Shown here one piece after another: positions 34,332 to 44,075 of a stretch of DNA of 64,000 nucleotides. The translations under genes were made by a program, and so were the position numbers. The notes beneath the pieces are model-generated. The model was not told the origin of the DNA. It made no database searches and worked only from the letters and a program-made list of their open reading frames with translations. Source of the DNA: CAVXUB01 sp963764805. Its GTDB lineage: Bacteria > Actinomycetota > Acidimicrobiia > Acidimicrobiales > Bog-793. Every line of letters starts with the position of its first letter. The first letter of the stretch is position 1. The stretch lies in NCBI GenBank assembly GCA_963764805.1, contig CAVXUB010000002.1, forward strand, positions 558,001 to 622,000, read 5' to 3'.

Positions 34332-35971
34332 CTAGAGAGCTGGTCGAGGCGGTTCGTGAACGGCGCGGCGCGCTGCCGTCCGCTCCTCGGCGGCGAGCCT
34401 CCCGAGATCCGCGTCCTCGTAATCGACGAAACTCATCGCTGCCGCGATCGCCCTGTGCCCGGCCTGCCCATCGATCAGGCGGTGCATCTCGTGGGCGATC
34501 CGCCTGTACGAGGGGTGTCCCTGGACGCCTGACCGTAGCTCGATGAGGTGCATCGCCTCCCTCGCCGACATCTGCATGACATAGCGGATGTTGAAGGCGA
34601 GCGCGATGGCGTAGGCGCACTGCTGCGGGAAATATGGCGCCAACGCGTCGTGGAGGCTCTTGGAGCGCTCGATCGACGCCACGTAGCGGGGGCCGAGGCC
34701 GGCCTCCTCAACCACCTCGGGCACCGAGTAGCCGAGGTCGGTGCCGAGCCTCTGCCACTCGATCGTGAGCATCCGGTGCCGCTGCAGGTCGCGAAACGCT
34801 CCGTAGTCCGACACGATCTCGAACCTGTAACCCGTGCGCCTCGAAGGCTCTGCCGGGCTTGTGGCGGCGATTCGACCTGTCGCCCACGTAGGCGGCCATC
34901 ACGGCTCGCCGCTCCTCGGCGCCGAGTGCGCTCACCCGCTCGGCGACCACGTGAGCCGGCAGGTTCGTGGAGGGGAAGCACATCGCGGCCAGGACCTTGT
35001 CCTCGCCGTCGGGATCGTGGTCGAGGAGCTGCACGGTGACGCCGGGCTCGGGAGCCTCGACCGGCCAGAGCCGGCCCACGACCGCCTCCGTCTCGTCGCG
35101 ACTGCGAGCCATGTACTCGCCCCACGCCCCTCCCCGTTCGGGCCGGTCGACCCGCGCCAGGAACGAAGGGATCACCTTGCGCAGCTCGTCGAGCATCATC
35201 GCCGCGTAGAGGCGGGCTTCGGGGAGCGGGTGAAAGCGCATCCGCATCAGCAGCAGCTCGTAGGACTGGCCCGAGCCGTAGATGCCGACGTTGGAGAGCG
35301 AGCCGGCGGGCAGAAGCCCCCGCAGGCCGTCGAGCGCCCTGGCCCGGATCGACTGGCGGTAGGCGAAATCGGACGTGCCCTGTGACTTCGGGAAGCGCCT
35401 CGTGAGATGCTCCTGCAGCTCGGGGAACAGCTCGGCGTAGGTGTCGAACATCCGGTCCATCTCGCCGACGTAGCGGGCGCCGAGCTGGGAGTCGCGTGAT
35501 CTCGGGGTCCCGGCAGTAGCGGTAGTGCCCGGCTGGGTTGCGGACGTCGTAGGGGATGTAGCGGGTGGACTGCTCGAGGTAGGACATCATGCGGCCCCAT
35601 TCGAGGATCTTGGTGAGCAGGTTGGAGGCCTGCTCGCAGGCGACGTGGACCCCGCCGAGCTGGGCCACCGAATCGTCGCCGTACTCGAGGAACACGCGCT
35701 CGTAGAGCTCCTCGGCGCGGCGCAGCCCGACGGTGGCATCGAGGCTCGTGTCGCCGCTGACGTCGAGCTCGCCGACGAACTCGTCGAGGAAGAGCCGCCG
35801 CAGGCTCTTCGGGGAGCGGGAGTAGCGGGCGAAGAGCGCCCCCTTCACCACCTCGGGCAGGTTGACCAGTGCGAAGACGGGTCCTTCGAGGTTCGTGAAG
35901 TAACGACTGAGCAGCTCCCTCTCGTGATCGGTCCACGCCTCGGTGGCGTACGGGAAGGTCTGCTCGCTCAT
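34332..35971 (-). CDS. ThyX-related protein, double-length (frameshifts at about 35494 and 34846)
   Basis: About 545 aa. Residues 35-160 contain a ThyX-like half (PEVVKGALFARYSRSPKSLRR, VACEQASNLLTKILEWGRMM). The C-terminal 250 residues contain a second half (VSALGAEERRAVMAAYVGDR, FRDLQRHRMLTIEWQRLGTDLGYSVP, MQMSAREAMHLIELRS). Canonical ThyX is about 230 aa with RHRxxSxNExSxR; here the counterpart is RHRMLTIEWQ. Thymidylate synthesis is therefore doubtful. Two surplus bases break the frame; removing both gives EITDSQLGARYVGEMDRMF and FERTGYRFEIVSDYGAFRD with correct length. It is the last gene of the proteasome/Tat/helicase run. Confidence 0.78.
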
Positions 35972-35983
35972 GTCCCGACGAGA

Positions 35984-38180
35984 TTAGGGGGTGGCGCTCT
36001 CGGCGGCGTGGATGCCTCCCGGCTCGGTAAGGCCGCCCGCCGCCTCCTTCTGAGCTCCCTCCGACCCGTCGTCGGGGCCGCCGTCAGAGCCCGCGAAGTC
36101 GCCCTCGAACGCCGCCGAGGCGGCGGCCACGACACCCCTCAGCAGGCTGTCCGCCGCCTTCGCGGCGGTGCGCCCGGTAGGGGTTCCGGCGAGCACTGTC
36201 GCCAGCTGGTTGAGCAGGTCGATCAGGGTCTTGGTGCTGCGCACGAAGTCGCCACCCGTCATCAGGGGCGGAACCGCCGCATTGTGCCGTGACCGGCGCA
36301 TCGGGGAGAGCACGTTGGAGAGGTCCTCCCCCGATGCCCACGCCGCCGCGATGCCCGCGAACCCAGGGTCGAGGTCGCGTGTCACCGGCAGGCGGAGTGC
36401 CCGCTCCTCCCCTCGCAGCGTGGCGGCCAGCTCGTTCAGCCGTTCTACCCGCCGCTCCACCCTCGGCGACGGGAACCCGGCGAACAGCGCCTCGCCGCGC
36501 CTCGCCTCGTAGGTGAAGGTGGAGACGAGCGCCGCCAGCGAGGGCGGGTCGAGGCCGTCGAGCAGACCCGCCCGCACCGTCTCTGCGATCAACAGGTCGG
36601 CGTCGTGGTAGATCCCGGCAAGTCGCGCGCCCTCCTCGGTGACCGTCCATCCCTTGACGTAGCCGTGCCGCCGCAACACCTCGATCACGGCGTCGAGCTG
36701 CCGGCTGAGAGAAGTCGTCTCGACGAACTGGGCGAACGAGGACTGGACGAGGGCGTAGGCGTCCTTCCGCGAGTAGCGCCGGACGAGGTTGACGGCCATG
36801 TTGTAGGTCGGCCGGAAGGACGACCTGAGGGCGCGGCTTCGCGACGAGGCGAGGCCGGCTATCTCGTCGAAGGTGTGATAGGGCGACCAGAGGGCGACCG
36901 CATACCCGACGGTGTCGATCCCCCGCCGTCCGGCGCGCCCCGTCAGCTGCGTGTACTCGCCCGGGGTGAGGTCCTCGTGGGTGTCGCCGTTGAACTTGGA
37001 GAGCTGCTCGATGACCACCGAGCGGGCGGGCATGTTGATCCCGAGCGCCAGTGTCTCGGTGGCGAACACCACCTTCACGAGCGCCTCCGCGAAACACGCC
37101 TCGACCGCCTCCTTGAACGGCGGCACCATCCCGGCGTGATGGGCGGCCACTCCCGCCTCCAGGCCGGCGACGAAGCTCCCGTAGCCGAGGACCGCCAGGT
37201 CCTCGTCCGAGAGCGCCTCGACGTGCTCGTCGGCGATCTCGCGTATCGCGGTCTCGCTCTGGCGGGCTGGAGAGGCGCAGGCCGCCCTCCAGGCAATGGC
37301 GTACCGCGTCGTCACAGCCGGCCCGCGAGAAGACGAAGTAGATGGCCGGCAGCAGGGAGTCGTCGTGCAGGCGCTCCACCATCTCGATCCTCCGGGGCCG
37401 GTACAGGCGCAGCTTCGGCCCGGCGGCCCGGCTCCGGTGCCGGCCCCCTGCGACCCACTGCCGTCCCCTCTGGCGCGCCCGTTCGTCGAGGGCGAGCGCC
37501 TCCGGGTTGGGTCGCCGGTCGACGAAGGTGGGGAGGAGGTGCAGGCGCTCGGCGCCCCTGTCACCGATGGCGAACAGATGGACCAGTTCGACCGGCCGGC
37601 GCTCCTCGATGACCGTGCCGGCCGACCCACGCACGGACTCGATCCAGGCCGAGAACTGCTCGGCGTTGGAGACGGTCGCCGACAGGCAGACGAGCCCTAC
37701 GTGCTCTGGCGCGTTGAGGATCACCTCCTCCCAGACCGCCCCCCGGTAGCGGTCCTCCAGGTAGTGCACTTCGTCGAGGATCACGAAGTCGAGGCCGGAG
37801 AGGCGGACGGGATCGGCGTAGATCATGTTTCGAAGGACTTCGGTGGTCATCACGACGATGGGGGCGTCCGGGTTGATCGAGTTGTCCCCGGTCAGCAGCC
37901 CGACTCGTTGGCGGCCGAGCCGTTTGCAGAGGTCGCCGAACTTCTGGTTGGAGAGAGCCTTCAGGGGGGTCGTGTAGAACGCACGGTTTCCTGCCGCCAG
38001 CGCGAGGTGGACCGCGTATTCGGCGACGACCGTCTTGCCCGAGCCGGTGGGCGCCGCCACGAGCACCGATCGCCCCTCGTCGATCAGGTCGAGTGCCCGT
38101 TGCTGGAACGGGTCGAGCGCGTAGTCGCGACCTGCCAGCAGGTCACGGCGTGCGGCGCTGCGCACGCCCTCTCGGATCAC
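35984..38180 (-). CDS. helY: Ski2/HelY-like DExH RNA helicase (frameshift at about 37266)
   Basis: About 731 aa. Walker A is VAAPTGSGKT (41-50), DEVH is at 136-139, motif III SATVSN, motif V/VI ATETLALGINMPAR and QLTGRAGRRGID, and a C-terminal helical DSHCT-like region follows. It unwinds RNA; actinobacterial HelY lies beside tatAC exactly as here. One surplus base around 37261-37268 shifts the frame between the helicase lobes; removed, it reads LSSPQSETAIREIADEHVEAL. GTG 38180 overlaps the tatC stop (GTGA). It is somewhat shorter than mycobacterial HelY. Confidence 0.9.
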
Positions 38181-38934
38181 TTCTTCAGCGCCTTGCCGAT
38201 GATGATCGAGGCTTCGTAGAAGACGAGCATCGGGACGGCCATCGCCAGCATCGAGAAGGGGTCAGAGCTCGGGGTGACCACGGCGGCGAAGATGACGATC
38301 ACCACGATTGCGATCCGGCGCCAGCGCGCCAGCTGCGCCGACTTGAGGACGCCGGCGAGCTCGAGCGAGACGAGGACGACCGGGAACTCGAAGGTCACGC
38401 CGAAGGCGATCATCAACAACGTGATGAGCCCGAGGTAGTTGGAAGCGGTGTACTCCGCCCGCAGGTCCACACCGCCGACCGACTTGAAGAAGCCGAGAGC
38501 GTGCGGGTAGCTGAGGAGCGCCATGTACGCCCCGAGCACGAACAGCCCGATCGTGGCGAATATGAACGGGATCGCGTACTTCTTCTCTCGGCCTTCAGGC
38601 CGGGGGTGATGAAGCGCCAGATCTCCCAGAGCACGATCGGCGAGGCGAGGAGCAACCCGGCGAAGCCGGCGATCTGCAGGTGGATCGAGAAGTTGTCGAT
38701 CGGGCTCAGCACGACCAGCTGGCATGGCTGTCCCTTCTTGAACTGCGTGCAGAACGGGTGCAGCAAGATGTTGAGGATGTGCTGGTACTCGAGGTAGCCG
38801 ACGATCCCACCCAGGGCCACCGCGACGACCGAGATGATCAGCCGCCGCCGCAGCTCGCCTAGATGCTCGAACAGCGTCATGGCATTGGGGTCGACCCGCG
38901 CCGCGCCTCGCCTCCTGAGGATGGTCGCCATCAA
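38177..38934 (-). CDS. tatC: Twin-arginine translocase TatC (frameshift at about 38590)
   Basis: About 252 aa with six membrane segments. The N-terminal signature is MTLFEHLGELRRRL, then SPIDNFSIHLQIAGFAGLLLASP, EIWRFITPGL, FGVTFEFPVVLV and VVTPSSDPFSML. TatC is the receptor for twin-arginine signal peptides. One missing base near 38585-38595 divides the frames; restoring it gives ITPGLKAREKKYAIPF or similar, with a length divisible by three. ATG 38934 or 38931 are equally possible starts. It follows tatA by 7 bp and overlaps the helicase gene. Confidence 0.92.
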
Positions 38935-38941
38935 GGAGCCG

Positions 38942-39411
38942 TCAGTTCATGCTCGGGTCGTCGAAGCCGAGCGTGACGCTCGCAGAGGCGGTCGCAGGGG
39001 ACGCCGGCGGCGACGGACGTCCGGCACATCCGGCACGTCCGGTATCACGTCCGGCACGTCCGGTTGCACAGGGGCGGCTACCGACGGTGCCAGCAGCTCG
39101 CCGCCCTCCTCGACGGTGCCCACGCTGGAGGCGTCGCTCAGCCGCTTGGAGCCGTTGATGGTCGCCTTCGCCTCGTTGCCGAGGCCGGTGATGAACCCCG
39201 TCACGGCGGCTGTCGGGTTGCGCGGGATCCTCGGCAGGTCGAGGTCGGGGATGGCGGCGCGGACCTCGGCCTCCACCTTCTCGCGATAGCTGACGAGCTG
39301 CCGCCATGCGCCTCCGAGCTGGCGTGCGACCTTCGGGAGGCGCTCAGGACCGAGCACGATCAGCGCCACCACGAGGATCATGAGGATCTTCTCAGGGTCG
39401 AGCGCACCCAC
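38942..39411 (-). CDS. tatA: TatA/TatB-family translocase subunit (frameshift at about 39015)
   Basis: About 156 aa. One N-terminal membrane helix (PEKILMILVVALIVLGPERLP) is followed by an amphipathic helix (KVARQLGGAWRQLVSYREKVEAEV). The GPERLP hinge is more TatB-like than TatA-like. The tail contains a PDVPDVIPDVPDVPDV repeat encoded by CGTCCGGCA-type repeats. One base appears missing at 39013-39017; restored, the protein ends ...ASVTLGFDDPSMN at 38942, a more natural end than the Arg-rich uncorrected one at 38947. It starts with GTG 39411. Confidence 0.82.
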
Positions 39412-39504
39412 GGCAGCCCATCCTACCGGTGAGGTGCTGGGCCGAACTTGCGGCCCGCTGCCGGCAGCACGCCTCTCCTCGGGGGTCGGATGCGCCGGCG
39501 CAGG

Positions 39505-40275
39505 TCAGAAGAAGTGAAACGCGGGATGCCCGTTCCGCCACACGAGCATCACCACCTTGCCGATCACCGAAGAGGCCACGATCGGCCCGAAATACCGGCT
39601 GTCGCAGGAGTTGTTGCGGTTGTCGCCCATCACGTAGTAGTCGCCGGGCGGAACCTTGGTGAACACGACCGGCCGGTCCCCCACCTCCAGCCCGGGCATG
39701 AACCACCCGGGCTCGTTGAGGACCTTGCCGTCGACGAGGATCCGCTGGCCCACCGATTCGATCGTCTCGCCCGGCAGGGCGATCACCCGCTTCACGAGGT
39801 CCGAGACTCCCGGCTCTACCTCGCAGGGGATGTCCGGCGGGCGCTTGAAGACGATGATGCTGCCCCTCCCGACCGGTCCGGCGAGGAACGAGTTCTTGAT
39901 GACGAGGATCCGGTCGCCGACGTCGAGCGTCGGCTCCATCGAGCCGGAGGGGACGAAGAACGCCTGCACGACGAAGGCCCTCAGGCACACGGCGACGACC
40001 GTCGCCACGATGATGACGATCCCCCATTCGATGCCGAGGCGCTTCAGGTTGCGCCGCTTCTTCGGCGTCACGGGAGCGGTCACGGCGGCCCCGGCCGCCG
40101 CTGATGCCTGCGCCCGCGCCTTCGCCTGCGGGCGGGACGTGGCCGGGCCGGCAACGGCACCAACACCAGCAGGCGGAGCACCAGCAGGCGGAGCGGCACC
40201 GCTACCCGCAGCGGCGCCATCGGGCAGCACGCCGGCCGGTGATATCTCGCCGGTCGGCGGGCCAGTCGGATCCAT
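39505..40275 (-). CDS. lepB: Signal peptidase I
   Basis: A 256-aa type I signal peptidase. A Pro/Ala/Gly-rich cytoplasmic N-terminus (about 75 residues) is followed by one membrane segment (WGIVIIVATVVAVCLRAF). The catalytic Ser is S112 in VPSGSMEPTL and the catalytic Lys is K162 in LVKRVIALPGE. The GDNRNNSCDSRYFGP box comes near the C-terminus. It removes signal peptides on the outer face of the membrane. It lies between pafA and tatA, where pafB and pafC stand in many actinobacteria. Confidence 0.95.
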   Translation of the reverse strand: MDPTGPPTGEISPAGVLPDGAAAGSGAAPPAGAPPAGVGAVAGPATSRPQAKARAQASAAAGAAVTAPVTPKKRRNLKRLGIEWGIVIIVATVVAVCLRAFVVQAFFVPSGSMEPTLDVGDRILVIKNSFLAGPVGRGSIIVFKRPPDIPCEVEPGVSDLVKRVIALPGETIESVGQRILVDGKVLNEPGWFMPGLEVGDRPVVFTKVPPGDYYVMGDNRNNSCDSRYFGPIVASSVIGKVVMLVWRNGHPAFHFF

Positions 40276-40359
40276 GACGCAGCGAGGCTACTCGACCACA
40301 GCAGCGCCTCACCCGCCTGCCAGAAGTTCCCAGCGCAGGCACAGACACCAGACGGCGCC

Positions 40360-41719
40360 TCATATCGAGTCGATGAGTCGTTCCACCCGCTCGTCGTGAG
40401 CTCGAAACGGGTCCTTCAGCAGGACCGTGCGCTGTGTCTGGTCGTTCAGCTTCAGGTGGACCCAGTCGACCGTGTAGTCACGGCGCCGTTCCTTGGCGCG
40501 CTTGATGAACTCGCCCCTCAACCGGGCTCGTGTCGTGGCGGGCGGCTCCTCGATGGCCGAGGCGATCGCCTCGTCCGACACCATCCGCTCGACGGCTCCC
40601 CGGGCCTCCATCCGGTAGTAGACGCCCCTGGTGCGGCTGACGTCGTGATACTGCAGGTCGAGCAGGGCTATCCGAGGATGGCCGAGCGGGAGGCTGTGCC
40701 TGGCGCGGTAGCTGTCGACGAGCGAGTGCTTGATCACCCAGTCGCACTCCCGATCGAGCGAGAGGGGGTCCTTGCCAATCGCGGTCAGGCAGTGCTCCCA
40801 CATCTCGAGGGCCTTCTCCTCCAAAGGGGCGAAACCGCGCTGGTCCCGGTAGCGCAACGCCCTCGTCAGGTACTCGGTCTGGATGTCGAGAGCGCTAGCC
40901 TCCCTCCCGTTGGCGAGCCGCACCTGACGGCGGCAGGTGATGTCGTGGCTGATCTCCCGGATCGCCCGGATCGGGTCCTCGAGGGTCATGTCCCGCAGCA
41001 CGACGCCCGGGTCCTCCAGCATCCGCAGCATGATGCTGGTCACCCCGACCTTGAGGAATGTGGCGTACTCGCTCATGTTCGAGTCGCCGACGATCACGTG
41101 CAGCCGCCGGTAGCGCTCGGCATCCGCATGCGGCTCGTCCCGGGTGTTGATGATCGGGCGGCTGCCGCGTAGTCGCAGATGAGACGCCTTCCCAGATGTG
41201 CTCGGCGCGCTGCGACAGGCAGAACATCGCCCCTCGCGCCGTCTGCAGCACCTTGCCGGCGCCGGCGTAGATCTGGCGGGTGACGAAGAACGGGATCAGC
41301 ACCTGGGCGTAGTGCCCGAAGTCGTCACGGCGCGAGGTGAGGTAGTTCTCGTGGCATCCGTAGGAGTTGCCGGCCGAGTCGGTGTTGTTCTTGAACAGGT
41401 AGACGACGCCGCGGATCCCCTCGTCGCGGAGACGCGCCTCGGCGCTGCTCACCAGCGTCTCGAGGATGCGCTCGCCTGCCTTGTCGTGGGCGACAAGGTC
41501 GCTGATCGAGTCGCACTCGGGCGTGGCGTACTCGGGATGGCTGCCCACGTCGAGGTACAGCCGGGCGCCGTTCTCCAGGAAGACGTTGCTCGAGCGGCCC
41601 CAGCTCACGACCCGCCGGAACAGATCGCGCGCCACCTCGTCCGGGCTGAGGCGCCGCTGGCCCCGAAGGGTGCAGGTCACGCCGTATTCGTTCTCGATGC
41701 CGAAGATGCGGCGCTCCAC
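40360..41719 (-). CDS. pafA: Pup-protein ligase PafA (frameshift at about 41165)
   Basis: About 452 aa, glutamine-synthetase-like. The N-terminal RRIFGIENEYGVTCTL has the active-site Glu/Asn pair, with NVFLENGARLYLDVGSHPEYATPEC and FKNNTDSAGNSYGCHENYL following. PafA couples the deamidated C-terminal Glu of Pup to substrate lysines. GTG 41719 starts the protein right before the conserved block. One extra base at about 41164-41166 breaks the frame; removed, it reads [20 protein letters not shown]. TC versus IQ after EYG separates it from Dop by eye. Confidence 0.93.
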
Positions 41720-41746
41720 GTCGGCCCACGGTAGCCTCAGTGGCGC

Positions 41747-42133
41747 ATGAAACCCGCGATGGGTCCTGCGATGGAGCACCTCACATCGGTGAGCGGGTCG
41801 TTTCGGGCAAAGGTGATCGCGGCGAGGTTGGGAACAGAAGGCGTGCTCGCCGAGATCCGCGGCTGCGTGGACGTCTACCCGATCTTCGGGGAGGTCGACA
41901 TCTACGTGCGGAGCGATCAGCTCGAGCTGGCGCGCGAGATCCTTCTCGCCGACGCCGTAGACGATGCCTTCGACTCGGTCGACGGCAATCCCTGGGACGA
42001 CGACGAGTACGTCGGCTACGAGCCGGACGGCCGCGGCGCCCTCCGGCGCCGGAGGCGCATGGCGATCCTCGCCCTGCTCGTGGTGGTGCTGCTGGTGCTC
42101 GTGAGCTACCTGTCCGCCGCAGTAGTCGGCTGA
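41747..42133 (+). CDS. DUF2007-like protein with C-terminal membrane anchor
   Basis: A 128-aa protein. The N-terminal half matches the DUF2007 signal-transduction fold (LTSVSGSFRAKVIAARLGTEG, VLAEIRGCVDVYPIFGEVDI, YVRSDQLELAREIL). An acidic linker follows, then RRRRRMAILALLVVVLLVLVS, a C-terminal membrane helix. The start may be ATG 41747, 41759 or 41774. It is divergent from pafA and convergent with prcA, so it interrupts an otherwise uniform minus-strand proteasome cluster. Confidence 0.75.
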   Translation: MKPAMGPAMEHLTSVSGSFRAKVIAARLGTEGVLAEIRGCVDVYPIFGEVDIYVRSDQLELAREILLADAVDDAFDSVDGNPWDDDEYVGYEPDGRGALRRRRRMAILALLVVVLLVLVSYLSAAVVG

Positions 42134-42158
42134 CGATCCGGCTGACTGGACCGCTGCT

Positions 42159-42230
42159 GAGTCGGCTCAGCGACCGCGCGACGAGTGGGCTCAGCGAGCC
42201 GGCGACGACTGGGCTCAGCCGGTCTCTGCC
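42159..42230. repeat. Three 24-bp tandem repeats between DUF2007 and prcA
   Basis: Units at 42159-42182, 42183-42206 and 42207-42230 share the core GGCTCAGC, with GA(G/C)T(C/G)GGCTCAGC at each start. The last unit overlaps the final prcA codons. They fill the short convergent intergenic space and may come from slippage. Confidence 0.65.
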
Positions 42231-42908
42231 GTAGCGAGCAGCTCCTCCAGCTCGACCCCTTCGAGGCGGTGAAAGGCGCGGCGGCCGTTCGACTTGGCGA
42301 GAACGGCGACCTCGAGCTCGTTGGCAGCCAGCTGCCTCTCCGGGCCGCCAAGCGCGTCGACGCAGACCCGTAGCGCCCGCGAGAGCGGCGGCAGCCCCAT
42401 GAGGTCCTCGCCGACTCGCCCCGCGATCAGGTCGGCCTCGCCTCCGAGCACGGTGAAGTGCTCCTCGTCGACGACGGTTCCGTCGTAGGCGATGTGGTAG
42501 AGCTGGTGCTCGTCGCCCTCGGGATCGAGCTCGGCCACGAGGATCTCGACCTCCAGCGGCTTCATCTCGTGCGTGAACACCTGACCGAGGAACTGGGCGT
42601 AGAGGTTGGCGAGCGAACGGGCGTCGACGTCCTCGCGGCTGATATGTGTAGCCCTTGGTGTCGGCGTGGCGGACTCCCGCTACGCGCAGCTGGTCGAACT
42701 CGTTGTACTTGCCCACCCCGGCGAAGGCGACATGGTCGTAGATCTCGCTGATCTTGTGCAGGGTGCGCGAAGCGTTCTCGGTGACGATCAGCACCCCGTC
42801 CTCGTAGGTCGTGGCGACCAGCGCCCGTCCGCGGGCGATGCCCTTCTGGGCGTACTCGGCCCGGTCCTTCATCACCTGCTCCGGGGCCACGTAGTAGGGC
42901 ATCGTCAT
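42215..42908 (-). CDS. prcA: 20S proteasome alpha subunit PrcA (frameshift at about 42641)
   Basis: About 230 aa. The N-terminal gate region is MTMPYYVAPEQVMKDRAEYAQKGIARG. ENASRTLHKISEIYDHVAFAGVGKYNEFDQLR and VLVAELDPEGDEHQLYHI-type blocks follow. It forms the outer rings of the 20S core. One surplus C at about 42640-42642 shifts the frame; removed, GYTYSREDVDARSLANLYAQ continues into QVFTHEMKPLEVEILVAELD, and length fits exactly. ATG 42908 overlaps the prcB stop (ATGA). Confidence 0.93.
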
Positions 42909-43767
42909 GACGGGAGCCCTCCTGTCGTGGACCCTCGGGTCTCTGCTGGCGTCCCGGTCGGCGTCGCCATACGGCTCCCGTCCCGACCGATCGTCTCCAT
43001 CACGGACTCGAACCTCGCCGCCACCTCTTGCTCGGCGAGGCGGGCGTACCCCTGCGAGTCGACGACGGCCACGATCGGATAGATGCCGCGGAGGGGGTCC
43101 GGGCCGCCGGTAGCCGAATCCTCGTCGGCGGCCTCGTAGAGGGCACGCACGAGCAGTTCCACAGCCTCGTCGCGGCTGATGGTGGGGCGCCATCCGAGCT
43201 TGATGGTCGCCTTGGCGTCACGTCCGCCGGACCCCGTGGCGTGGTAGTCGGCCTCTTCGTAACGGCCGCCCGTCACGTCGTAGGTGAAGATGCGCCCCAT
43301 GCGCTGGCGGCTGTCGAAGCCTGCGAACAGCGGGATCACGACCAGTCCCTCCATCGCCATCGGCAGGTTGGAACGCACGAGCTGCCCGAGCTGGTTCGCC
43401 TTGCCCTCCAGGCTCAGCCTCGCGCCTTCCACCTTCTCGTAGTGCTCGAGCTGGGTCTGGAAGAGCTTGACCATCTCGAGCGCCGGACCTGCCGCACCGG
43501 CGATCGCCACGGCCGACGAGCGGTCTGCGGGGAACACCTTCTCGAGGGCCCGGTGAGCGATCGAATGGCCTTCTGTGGCTCGCCGGTCCCCTGCCATCGC
43601 CACGCCCCCTTCGTATCGGACCGCGGCGATGGTCGTGCCGTGCGCGGATCGGGGTGCCCGGAGGCATCGGCACGGCGCTGCGAGCAGCCGGGCGCGCTGA
43701 CCCGTACCAGCAACTCGGCAAAGCTCGGACCTGGGTCCTCGCCGGGTGGGAAGAGGTAGAGGCTCAT
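42905..43767 (-). CDS. prcB: 20S proteasome beta subunit PrcB (frameshift at about 43644)
   Basis: About 287 aa. A propeptide of about 44 residues begins MSLYLFPPGEDPGPSFAELL, then HG|TTIAAVRYEGGVAMAGDRR. The second residue block starts with the catalytic Thr (codon at 43634-43636) exposed after cleavage. Later blocks SNLPMAMEGLVVIPLFAG and GSGGRDAKATIKLGW are family-typical. One base is missing in the CGCG at 43643-43646, just before the cleavage site; restoring it joins propeptide and mature chain with a correct length. Confidence 0.93.
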
Positions 43768-43859
43768 CGACAGCGCACGCTAGTGCTTGGAGGTGGCCAG
43801 TCCTGCCCGCAACGGCGCCATTCTTCCTCGGCGGTGCCCGCCGAGACGCCCCCTACCCC

Positions 43860-44063
43860 CTATTGGCCGCCCTTCTGCACGTAGTTGCGCACGAACTCCT
43901 CGGCGTTGTCCTCCAGCACCTCGTCGATCTCGTCCAGGAGATCGTCCAGCTCGGCCTTCAGCTTCTCGGCCCGCTCGGTCGATGCCGGCGCCTGTTCCTC
44001 CTCGACGACAGTCGCCGTCTCCCTGGCCCCGCTAGGGCGCTTCTTCAGCTCACGCTCTGGCAT
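43860..44063 (-). CDS. pup: Prokaryotic ubiquitin-like protein Pup
   Basis: A 67-aa, largely disordered, acidic/helical protein. The C-terminus YVQKGGQ ends in Gln, so Dop must deamidate it to Glu before PafA can ligate it. The segment AEKLKAELDDLLDEIDEVLEDN is the helix that binds the Mpa coiled coil. It lies 12 bp after dop and 92 bp before prcB. That 92-bp gap holds no gene. Confidence 0.97.
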   Translation of the reverse strand: MPERELKKRPSGARETATVVEEEQAPASTERAEKLKAELDDLLDEIDEVLEDNAEEFVRNYVQKGGQ

Positions 44064-44075
44064 CTCACCTGTCCC

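Noticed and set aside
38999..39060. CGTCCGGCA repeats as a CRISPR or operator array
   Set aside because: They encode the in-frame PDV repeat of the TatA tail.
42159..42230. Possible CRISPR array
   Set aside because: Three directly abutting 24-bp units without spacers and no cas genes; these are tandem repeats.
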